Origin: Acidimicrobiia bacterium
GTDB taxonomy: Bacteria > Actinomycetota > Acidimicrobiia > Acidimicrobiales > SZUA-35
NCBI GenBank assembly: GCA_029857855.1
Contig: JAOUGG010000260.1
Location: 1 to 5,288 of the forward strand
Direction: 5' to 3'
DNA: 5,288 nt
Part shown: positions 1-5,130 of the stretch, piece by piece
How the letters are laid out: each line of letters begins with the position of its first letter
How positions within the stretch are numbered: the stretch's first letter is position 1
Position numbers and translations under genes: made by a program
Notes under the pieces: model-generated
Seen by the model: the letters and a program-made list of their open reading frames with translations, nothing else
What the model was told of the DNA's origin: nothing
The model's database searches: none

Positions 1-113
1 ATGGTACGGGCCATGAGGTCAGCGGAGAGGTAGGCCTCGTCGTCGGGGTGAGCCCAGATGCCGAGCAGCCGTCGTGGCGGGCGAGTGGGATTCAGGTCCT
101 GGTTCGTGGTCAT
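1..113 (-). CDS. PIG-L/LmbE-family deacetylase, N-terminal fragment (cut by window edge)
   Basis: Read on the minus strand from the ATG at 113-111, the frame stays open to the window edge and gives 37 codons. Residues 16-26 read LLGIWAHPDDE. This contains the AHPDDE signature of the PIG-L/LmbE superfamily, in which the His and the second Asp bind the catalytic zinc and the first Asp acts as general base. Members remove N-acetyl groups or cleave amides on small molecules; MshB and Mca of mycothiol metabolism are actinobacterial examples. The rest of the domain, including the third zinc ligand, lies outside the window, so the substrate cannot be assigned. The first 15 residues are polar and Pro/Arg-rich with no signal peptide, which suggests a cytosolic enzyme. 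A GAGGAG ribosome binding site supports this start. The gene diverges from the large regulator at 343-3381, so the two probably share a control region. The family call is firm; a mycothiol role is only a possibility. Confidence 0.88.
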   Translation of the reverse strand, partial: MTTNQDLNPTRPPRRLLGIWAHPDDEAYLSADLMART

Positions 114-118
114 TTTTT

Positions 119-124
119 CTCCTC
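119..124 (-). promoter_or_regulatory. Ribosome binding site of the PIG-L gene
   Basis: On the minus strand the sequence GAGGAG is followed by five A residues and then ATG at 113. It is a near-perfect Shine-Dalgarno match at a usual distance and fixes the start of the truncated deacetylase. Confidence 0.85.
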
Positions 125-149
125 AGAGTGTTGGTGATCGTGTCCCGAC

Positions 150-207
150 GCGGTGTCTTCCGTCTTGATGTGAGAACAGCCTGAACGAGAAGCGGTGAAC
201 CGTCTTG
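150..207. repeat. Imperfect direct repeat in the divergent promoter: GCGGTG ... CCGTCTTG, twice
   Basis: GCGGTG occurs at 150-155 and 192-197, and each copy is followed by CCGTCTTG, at 160-167 and 200-207. The inner gap is four bases in the first copy and two in the second. The two CCGTCTTG words start exactly 40 bp apart, close to four helical turns, so they lie on the same DNA face. The repeat sits between the deacetylase start and the regulator start. It may be a protein-binding site, but no known operator was recognised. Confidence 0.4.
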
Positions 208-244
208 GAGGGCGTTTGGAGAAGTCCTGAAGATTCCTGAGGAT
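205..244. promoter_or_regulatory. Candidate operator: phased direct repeats in the divergent promoter
   Basis: Two short direct-repeat pairs lie next to each other. TTGGAG occurs at 205-210 and 216-221, an 11-bp period. It is followed by a tandem 10-bp repeat, TCCTGAAGAT at 225-234 and TCCTGAGGAT at 235-244, which differ at one base. OmpR/PhoB-type winged-helix proteins usually bind head-to-tail repeats with a 10-11 bp period, and the adjacent gene encodes such a DNA-binding domain. Autoregulation, with co-control of the divergent deacetylase, is therefore a reasonable inference. The block lies about 100-140 bp upstream of the regulator start and about 90-130 bp upstream of the deacetylase start, a position compatible with activation of either gene. 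Confidence 0.5.
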
Positions 245-330
245 CAACGAGTGATCACGGGCCGGCCGAGCTGAACAGGAAGCTCACCGTCGCTCGTGGT
301 ATCGATCTGAATCATCGTTTGCCGGAGGTC

Positions 331-336
331 TATACT
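331..336 (+). promoter_or_regulatory. Likely -10 box (TATACT) of a leaderless promoter for the regulator
   Basis: TATACT matches the actinobacterial TANNNT -10 consensus and differs from TATAAT at one base. Six bases separate it from the ATG at 343, so the predicted transcription start is the A of that ATG, giving a leaderless message. No good -35 box stands about 17 bp upstream; the bases at 308-313 are TGAATC. The promoter may therefore be weak or activator-dependent. A GGAGGT at 324-329 would lie upstream of this start site and would not be transcribed from it. Confidence 0.55.
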
Positions 337-342
337 TCGCCG

Positions 343-3300
343 ATGCGCTTCGTGTTCGACGGTTTCGAGCTCGACGACGCAACATTTCGGCTGACTTCGA
401 GCGGAGACGTTGTCGCCATCGAGCCCCAGGTTTTCGATGTTCTCGTGTACCTTGTCAATCACCGCGACCGGGTGGTGCCGAAAGAGGAGCTGCTCGACAG
501 CATCTGGGGCGACCGCTTCGTCTCCGAGTCGGCGCTGACCAGCCGGATCAAGTCGGCCCGCCGCGCGGTCGGCGACGACGGCCGGGCCCAGCGACTGATC
601 TCAACCGTGCACGGTCGGGGCTACCAGTTCGTCGGTCAGGTGGCCCAGGTCGACCCGAACGACGACACCTCCGAGCCGCTCGATTCGACCACCGGGAGCT
701 CCTCCGTCGATGACCACACGCCGAACGCGGGTCAACCGTCGTCGACGATGCCGCCGATCACGGCCGCCGAGCGAGCGGAGCGGCTGGCGCTGGCGGTCGA
801 CGAGGAGTTTCCGTTCGTCGGGCGCCGGGACGTGCTGCAGACGGCCCGCTCGCTCGAAGACATCGTGACGGCCGGTCGGACAGCGGTTCTGCTGGTCGGC
901 GGCGAGCCGGGAATCGGGAAGACCCGCCTGGCCACCGAGGTCGCCCGGCGAGCGGCCGGCCGAAGACTTCTGCCCCTGGGCGGACGCTGTGACCGCTACC
1001 TGGCCACCAGTCTGCAGCCTTGGCTGGAGGCGCTGGCCATCTACGTCGACACCACCGGGCAGCAACAACTGCGCAGTGACCTGGCCGGCATCGACCAACA
1101 CCTTCGGGCCGTTGCCCCCTCGCTCGACGCCCGGCTCGGCCCGGTCGACGGCGAGCGTGCCGAGGCGGCCGTGCGCAGCCCGGACGAGTACGCCATCATC
1201 GACGCCCTGGCCGTCCTGATGGAGCGGGCCGGCCGCCGGCAGCCAATGGTCGTGGTGCTCGACGACGTGCAATGGGCCGGTGGCGCCACCCGGGCCCTGA
1301 CCTCCCTGCTGCTCCGGCGGGGCACGGCCCCGGTGTTCCTGGTCCTCACGTTTCGAACCACGATCGACGACCTCGACCAGGCCGCTCGGGACTGGCTCAA
1401 CGAGCTGAGCGGCCACGCCAGCGTGGCCCGCGTCGATCTTGCCGGCCTCTCCCCCGCCGACGTGGCCGAGATGGTCGAGTCAGCCGTCGGTGACGGCTCG
1501 GCCGGCGGGACCGACGGCCCGACCAGGGGCGCGCCCGTCGATGCCGACGTCGGCACTCAGGTGTTCGCCATGTCGGCGGGCCACGCCCTGTTCGCAACCG
1601 AGCTGCTGCGGGACCTGCGGGGCGGAGTCGGCATCGACCGACTTCCGTCGTCGGTCACCGAACTGGTTCGGGTTCGCCTCGACGGTCTGCCCCGCGACGT
1701 CAATCGCCTCGTCAGCACCGCAGCCGCCATCGGCCAGGAGTTCGCGCTCGCCCCGGTGATCGCCGCCACCGAGCTGTCGAACGCCGACGCCCTCGACGCC
1801 ATCGACGTGGCGCTTGGCGCCGAGCTGGTCCACGAGGTCGAGGGCACGGCCGATCGTTTTCGGTTCTCGCATCAGCTCATGCCCGCGGCCGTGCTCGACT
1901 CAATGAGCAGCGCCCGGCGCATCCGGTTGCACGCCCGGCTGGCCGAGGTGATGGAGCAGCACGGCGCAAGCACCATGGCTGTCGCCCATCATCTGATCGA
2001 GGCGTGCCCGATTCTCGACGCGGCCGAGGTGGTGAATCGGGTTCGTCGAACAGCCGCCGCGGCCATTGCGGAGTTCGACTACGACTCCGCGGCCGGGCTG
2101 CTCGCCCGCTGCGTCGAGCTGCCGATGGACACCCGCCGCCGAGCGGAGATCTACGCCGAGCTCGGCGCCGCCTACAACGCCGCCGGACGCCAACCCCAGG
2201 CACTCGAACCGTTCGATCGGACGGCCCAGCTGGCCCGTTCCAACGGCTGGCCCGATCTGCTGATCGCCGCTGCGCTCGGCCGGTGGGGGGTCAGCCCCTT
2301 TCGGGCCAGCCGAGACCGAACCGTCGTTCCGCTACTCGACGAGGCGCTGGCCCTTGCCACCGGTGACGACGGCGAATCAACCCCGAGCCCGGTCGCCGAT
2401 GACGTCACCGTCGCCCGGCTGTTGGCCAAGAAGGCGGCCTTCATGCTCTTCTCCGCCGAGCTGGCCGAGCGGGACGCACTGAGCGCCCGGGCCGTGGAGC
2501 TGGTGGGCGACGAGATCACCCACGAGCGGCTCGAGGTGGTGGAGGCCCGCTGGATGGCCATCGCCTGCCCGGCCAGGTGGCCGGCCATAACAGTGCTCGA
2601 CGAGGAGCTGGCGGTCCTTCGCAAGGAGTTGGGGGCGCTGACGAGCGACGCCTGCGCCCCGGAGATCGGCATGTACGGACGGGCCGAAGGTGAGGAGCTG
2701 CGCCGGCTGGCGGCCGAGATCGCCGATGACCCCCGCTACCGGCGCGATGTCGACCAATGGCGGATGAGCGCCCTGGGCAGCACGTTCGCCCTGTTCGCCG
2801 GCGATCTCGACGAGGCCCGACGCCTGGCCGACAAGGCACTGCCGCTCGGTCGCGAACCGTGGGGCGAGTCCGGCCAGATCGTGCACGGGTTCGTGCACCT
2901 CATGATCGACGCGATCAACGGGGAGGCGGAACGTTCGCTGGCCCGATGGCGCCGGATCGCCGCCTCGGTGCCGAGCGACAGCATGCGGGCCAACTGGGGC
3001 TGGGCCGAGGCGCTCGCCGGTGATCGCGACACCGCGGCCGGGATCATCGAGTCCGTCGTCCCCCACTTCACCCGGATGGCGGAGAACTTCATGGGTGGTC
3101 ACGGGCTCGTTGCGGCGGCCGAAACGATCATCACCCTCGAACGTGAGGACCTCGCCGCACCGCTCCTCGACGTGTTGGGGCCGCTCGACGACATCATGTT
3201 CGGCCACCCGTGGGCTCCCGGCCGGGCCATTCCCGACATCGGCTGCGTGCTCAGCCTGATGTTGGGTGACGAGGACGGGGCGAGAGAGTTCCTCGACCGG

Positions 3301-3381
3301 GCGATGGTGGTCTACGCCGGCCTCGACGCACCCCTGCTCGCCGACATTCTTCGCTCGCGGGCGGCCTCCATCGCGGGCTGA
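343..3381 (+). CDS. Large winged-helix / AAA-type ATPase / TPR-like transcriptional regulator
   Basis: This is a 1012-residue cytosolic regulator with no visible membrane segment. Residues 1-100 form an OmpR/CadC-type winged helix, with a recognition helix at about 61-78 and the wing motif TVHGRGYQF at 88-96. A polar linker (about 101-150) leads to an AAA_16/STAND-type ATPase beginning FVGRR at 158. Its Walker A is GEPGIGKT (187-194), its Walker B VVVLDD (303-308), and a sensor-like strand VLTFRTT covers 334-340. A Gly/Asp/Pro-rich loop (383-398) looks like an insertion. The remainder is Ala/Leu-rich alpha-helical repeat, with a TPR-like unit at about 602-635, and probably senses a ligand or partner. 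The layout recalls AfsR, but no BTAD domain follows the winged helix. It differs from LAL regulators such as MalT, whose DNA-binding domain is C-terminal. The ATG at 343 is preferred to an in-frame TTG at 319, because the domain starts at MRFVFDGFELD and a -10 box lies between the two. The ligand and targets are unknown. Confidence 0.9.
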   Translation: MRFVFDGFELDDATFRLTSSGDVVAIEPQVFDVLVYLVNHRDRVVPKEELLDSIWGDRFVSESALTSRIKSARRAVGDDGRAQRLISTVHGRGYQFVGQVAQVDPNDDTSEPLDSTTGSSSVDDHTPNAGQPSSTMPPITAAERAERLALAVDEEFPFVGRRDVLQTARSLEDIVTAGRTAVLLVGGEPGIGKTRLATEVARRAAGRRLLPLGGRCDRYLATSLQPWLEALAIYVDTTGQQQLRSDLAGIDQHLRAVAPSLDARLGPVDGERAEAAVRSPDEYAIIDALAVLMERAGRRQPMVVVLDDVQWAGGATRALTSLLLRRGTAPVFLVLTFRTTIDDLDQAARDWLNELSGHASVARVDLAGLSPADVAEMVESAVGDGSAGGTDGPTRGAPVDADVGTQVFAMSAGHALFATELLRDLRGGVGIDRLPSSVTELVRVRLDGLPRDVNRLVSTAAAIGQEFALAPVIAATELSNADALDAIDVALGAELVHEVEGTADRFRFSHQLMPAAVLDSMSSARRIRLHARLAEVMEQHGASTMAVAHHLIEACPILDAAEVVNRVRRTAAAAIAEFDYDSAAGLLARCVELPMDTRRRAEIYAELGAAYNAAGRQPQALEPFDRTAQLARSNGWPDLLIAAALGRWGVSPFRASRDRTVVPLLDEALALATGDDGESTPSPVADDVTVARLLAKKAAFMLFSAELAERDALSARAVELVGDEITHERLEVVEARWMAIACPARWPAITVLDEELAVLRKELGALTSDACAPEIGMYGRAEGEELRRLAAEIADDPRYRRDVDQWRMSALGSTFALFAGDLDEARRLADKALPLGREPWGESGQIVHGFVHLMIDAINGEAERSLARWRRIAASVPSDSMRANWGWAEALAGDRDTAAGIIESVVPHFTRMAENFMGGHGLVAAAETIITLEREDLAAPLLDVLGPLDDIMFGHPWAPGRAIPDIGCVLSLMLGDEDGAREFLDRAMVVYAGLDAPLLADILRSRAASIAG

Positions 3382-3422
3382 CAGGGATCTCAACACCGGG
3401 ATCACGCGCCGGGCGTCTCCCT

Positions 3423-3450
3423 GAAAACCCGCCTAGCAAGAGGGTTTTTC
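3423..3450 (+). terminator. Probable intrinsic terminator after the regulator
   Basis: AAAACCC (3424-3430) pairs with GGGTTTT (3442-3448) across an 11-base loop, and one more T and a C follow. The T run is mostly inside the descending arm, so the usual free U tail is short. The hairpin starts 41 bp after the regulator stop and lies well before the methyltransferase. It would separate the two units, at least partly. The structure is nearly symmetric and also gives a T run on the minus strand, although no minus-strand gene ends here. Confidence 0.55.
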
Positions 3451-3464
3451 GTCGTACCAAGGTT

Positions 3465-3481
3465 TCTCCAGAAGCTCTCCA
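3465..3481. promoter_or_regulatory. Candidate operator half-sites before the methyltransferase: TCTCCA twice, 11 bp apart
   Basis: TCTCCA occurs at 3465-3470 and 3476-3481. The core CTCCA with its 11-bp period is the reverse complement of the TGGAG pair at 206-210 and 217-221 in the regulator's own promoter. About 10 bp downstream, AAGTTCTGAA (3492-3501) resembles AAGTCCTGAA (222-231) in that same promoter. These similarities suggest, but do not prove, that one regulator acts at both places. No convincing -10/-35 pair could be located between 3450 and 3577. Confidence 0.3.
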
Positions 3482-3535
3482 CATCATCTTCAAGTTCTGA
3501 ATAACGCCTTCGTTCATTGTGGATCACAGCACGAA

Positions 3536-3557
3536 CCGCCCGACCATCACGGGGCGG
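3536..3557 (+). other. GC hairpin in the methyltransferase leader
   Basis: CCGCCC (3536-3541) is perfectly complementary to GGGCGG (3552-3557), with a 10-base loop. The 3' arm ends seven bases before the AGGAGA ribosome binding site, so if transcribed it would fold just upstream of the ribosome landing site. It could tune translation or stabilise the 5' end. The short stem could also be chance in GC-rich DNA. No known riboswitch class was recognised. Confidence 0.35.
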
Positions 3558-3564
3558 AAGATCC

Positions 3565-3570
3565 AGGAGA
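3565..3570 (+). promoter_or_regulatory. Ribosome binding site of the methyltransferase
   Basis: AGGAGA lies seven bases before the ATG at 3578, a strong Shine-Dalgarno match at a normal distance. It supports this start. Confidence 0.85.
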
Positions 3571-3577
3571 ACCCACG

Positions 3578-4423
3578 ATGAACGCACCAATCGCAGTCGC
3601 TGAGGAAGCAGTCGAGAACACCAGCGGGGAAACCACCGAAACCGAACCCGTCTGGGTCGAGGCCGGTCGAGCCTGGGGCCACGCCGCGATCGACTGGGCC
3701 TACCGGTTCGAACCCTACGGCGCCGACGCCATCGAGGCGGTCTTCGGTCGGTTGGGCGTCGACCGGGGCACCGACCTGCTCGACATGGCCTGCGGCTCCG
3801 GCTTCGCCGCCGGACGGGCCGGACGATTGGGAGCCACAGTGAGCGGCCTCGACGCCAGCGCCGCCCTGATCGACATCGCCCGCCGTCGGGCCCCGTCGGC
3901 CGAACTGGTGGCCGGCGACATGTTCGATCTTCCATGGGCCGACGGATCCTTCGACGCCGTCACATCCTTCAACGGCATCTGGGGTGGCTGCACCGACGCC
4001 CTGGCGGAAGCCCGTCGGGTCCTCCGACCCGGTGGTGGCGTCGGCCTCACCTTCTGGGGCCGGGGCGATCGCCTCGACATGCGTGACTGGTTCATCGCCC
4101 TCGGATCATCAACGCCGCAGGTCGGCGAGGAGATGATCTCGCTCGCCTCGATCGGAAGCCCCGGTGTGGTCGAGGAGATGCTGACAACGGCCGGCTTCGG
4201 TGACGTCGAGCGGTGGGACGCACCCTCGATCCTCGAATTCGCCGACGAAGACGACGCCTGGAGGGCGCTCCGCTCCCCTGGTCTCGTGGTCCCCGCCCTC
4301 GCGGCGGTCGGCGAGGACGAGTTGCGCAACCGCCTTCTCCCCACCATTGAACGATTCCGGGCCGCCGACGGCTCCTACCGAATCGTCAACGAGCTGACCT
4401 GCGTGGTCGCCTGGGCCACCTGA
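3578..4423 (+). CDS. Class I SAM-dependent methyltransferase
   Basis: This 281-residue cytosolic enzyme is predicted to transfer a methyl group from S-adenosylmethionine to an unknown, probably small-molecule, acceptor. The Rossmann-type motifs are in the usual order. Motif I is LLDMACGSG (67-75), the SAM-binding glycine loop. The acidic residue ending strand 2 is Asp92 in GLDAS, expected to bind the SAM ribose. GDMFDLPWADGSFD (113-126) matches the Methyltransf_11 motif II region, and the post-motif ARRVLRPGGGVGLTF covers 145-159. Residues 1-25 are an acidic, probably disordered tail. The segment 28-48, rich in Trp and aromatic residues, and the C-terminal 165-281 probably form the acceptor-site cap. 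The family and cofactor are clear, but the substrate is not. The gene follows the regulator after a likely terminator and precedes the OsmC gene by 71 bp on the same strand, so it probably heads the downstream operon. Confidence 0.9.
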   Translation: MNAPIAVAEEAVENTSGETTETEPVWVEAGRAWGHAAIDWAYRFEPYGADAIEAVFGRLGVDRGTDLLDMACGSGFAAGRAGRLGATVSGLDASAALIDIARRRAPSAELVAGDMFDLPWADGSFDAVTSFNGIWGGCTDALAEARRVLRPGGGVGLTFWGRGDRLDMRDWFIALGSSTPQVGEEMISLASIGSPGVVEEMLTTAGFGDVERWDAPSILEFADEDDAWRALRSPGLVVPALAAVGEDELRNRLLPTIERFRAADGSYRIVNELTCVVAWAT

Positions 4424-4424
4424 G

Positions 4425-4483
4425 CCCCCCTCCTCTATCAACCAACCAACCAACCAACCAACCAACAAATCAAACCAAATCAA
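4425..4483 (+). other. 59-base G-free leader between methyltransferase and OsmC genes
   Basis: No G occurs on the plus strand from 4425 to 4483, in a region where the genes are about one third G. The RNA would be C/A-rich with few U residues and almost no ability to fold. That is expected to keep the ribosome binding site at 4482-4488 open and could serve as a ribosome standby site. C-rich, G-poor RNA is also what Rho factor loads on, so the tract could instead reduce read-through. Both roles are inference; the base bias is directly visible. Confidence 0.6.
4439..4466 (+). repeat. Perfect tetranucleotide microsatellite (CAAC)7
   Basis: Seven uninterrupted CAAC units span 28 bp, starting 16 bases after the methyltransferase stop and ending 15 bases before the OsmC ribosome binding site. 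The next bases, AAATCAAACCAAATCAA, look like decayed or related units. Tetranucleotide tracts are prone to slipped-strand length change. Here that would alter only the intergenic spacing, because the tract is non-coding and the ribosome binding site lies downstream of it. Confidence 0.95.
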
Positions 4484-4488
4484 GGAGA
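4482..4488 (+). promoter_or_regulatory. Ribosome binding site of the OsmC gene
   Basis: AAGGAGA, with AGGAG ending seven bases before the ATG at 4495, is a strong Shine-Dalgarno sequence. It immediately follows the G-free tract. Confidence 0.88.
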
Positions 4489-4494
4489 AAGACC

Positions 4495-5067
4495 ATGACC
4501 ATCATCGAGAACCCCCCGGTTGACACCAACCCGGTAGACAATGGCGTGAACGTCGAGGCCCTGCTCGGCGCCCGCGAGGCGCTGACCCAGGCTCCCCCGG
4601 CCGCCGCCTTCACCTGGCGGGCCCGCTGCGACTGGCAGTACGGCACCCACAGCCGGACCGAGGTCCAGGGCTTCTTCGGCCTGGGTGAGGAGCACCCGGC
4701 CCGCAGCCACAGCCTCGACACCGATCATCCCGAGATCTTCGCCTCCGAGGACAAGGGCATGACCCCGCCCGAGGTCGTGCTCGGCGCACTCGCCGGCTGC
4801 CTGACCGCCGGTGTGGCCTCCGTCGCCACCAACCGCGGCATCCAGCTCCGCTCGGTGACCGCCGTCGTCGAAGCCGACATGGACATCCAGGGCATCCTGG
4901 GCATCGACCCCGACGTCCGCAACGGCTTCAGCGCCATCCGGGTCGACTTCGACATCGACGCCGACGCCACCGACGAGGAGATCCGCGCCGTCGTCGCCCA
5001 GTCACAGAAGCGCTCCGCCGTCTTCGACATCGTCACCAACCCCACCACGGTCGTGGTGTCGGCCTGA
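4495..5067 (+). CDS. OsmC-family protein (atypical, lacks the second family cysteine)
   Basis: This is a 190-residue cytosolic protein of the OsmC/Ohr superfamily, whose classical members reduce organic hydroperoxides with two cysteines. The core includes a beta-rich N-terminal half (40-86), TPPEVVLGALAGCLTAGVAS (90-109) with Cys102 at the usual first-cysteine position of the central helix, and a C-terminal ferredoxin-like half ending SAVFDIVTNPTTVVVSA (174-190). Where OsmC and Ohr have their second cysteine, often in a CPV-type context, this protein has Ser174-Ala-Val-Phe. It cannot form the standard intramolecular disulfide. Its only other cysteine, Cys45, lies in the N-terminal half. It may use a low-molecular-weight thiol as resolving partner, or bind a ligand rather than act as a peroxidase. 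Residues 1-38 are a longer N-terminal extension than in Ohr. It lies between a methyltransferase and a flavoprotein on the same strand, probably in one operon. The family call is strong; peroxidase activity is uncertain. Confidence 0.9.
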   Translation: MTIIENPPVDTNPVDNGVNVEALLGAREALTQAPPAAAFTWRARCDWQYGTHSRTEVQGFFGLGEEHPARSHSLDTDHPEIFASEDKGMTPPEVVLGALAGCLTAGVASVATNRGIQLRSVTAVVEADMDIQGILGIDPDVRNGFSAIRVDFDIDADATDEEIRAVVAQSQKRSAVFDIVTNPTTVVVSA

Positions 5068-5075
5068 TCCGGCCG
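5043..5075 (+). other. Two adjacent hairpins around the OsmC stop codon
   Basis: CACCAC (5043-5048) pairs with GTGGTG (5053-5058) over a GGTC loop. One base later, CGGCC (5060-5064) pairs with GGCCG (5071-5075), with the TGA stop in its six-base loop. No T run follows, so this is not a standard intrinsic terminator. It might pause transcription, protect the upstream message from decay, or set different expression levels for the OsmC protein and the flavoprotein. Part of it lies in coding sequence, so chance is possible. Confidence 0.4.
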
Positions 5076-5118
5076 CCATCACCGACCAACCAGCAAACCA
5101 CACATGCAGCAGCACCAC

Positions 5119-5122
5119 GGAG
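5119..5122 (+). promoter_or_regulatory. Ribosome binding site of the flavoprotein gene
   Basis: GGAG lies eight bases before the ATG at 5131. It favours that start over the in-frame ATG at 5104, which has only C/A-rich sequence before it, and over the GTG at 5122, which overlaps the site. Confidence 0.65.
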
Positions 5123-5130
5123 TGAGTCCC

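Noticed and set aside
251..267. Palindromes GTGATCAC (251-258) and GGCCGGCC (260-267)
   Set aside because: These are short self-complementary words expected in GC-rich DNA. The adjacent regulator type favours direct repeats, so there is no reason to call an operator here.
268..285. Small inverted repeat GAGCT ... AGCTC upstream of the regulator
   Set aside because: It has only five pairs with an eight-base loop. If transcription starts at 343 it is not in the message, and it resembles no known site.
319..342. TTG start for the regulator, adding eight residues
   Set aside because: The TTG lies just before the GGAGGT and the -10 box, and the added residues precede the natural start of the winged-helix domain; ATG at 343 fits better.
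343..642. SARP-type (AfsR/BTAD) regulator assignment
   Set aside because: The winged helix is SARP-compatible, but a polar linker and an ATPase domain follow it directly; no BTAD-like helical block is visible.
601..1416. Minus-strand open frame of 271 codons opposite the regulator's ATPase region
   Set aside because: It is antisense to the conserved Walker A/B region, with low-complexity Arg/Gly/Asp composition typical of a shadow frame.
2377..3405. Long minus-strand open frame (342 codons) opposite the regulator
   Set aside because: It lies almost wholly antisense to a well-supported coding region, has no recognisable motif or ribosome binding site, and its openness is expected from GC-rich codon bias.
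3402..3935. Minus-strand open frame of 177 codons over the methyltransferase start
   Set aside because: Its Arg/Pro-rich translation has no domain, and it overlaps the methyltransferase motif I region on the other strand.
4439..4466. Possible CRISPR or integration repeat
   Set aside because: It is a simple tetranucleotide microsatellite without spacers, cas genes or an integrase nearby.
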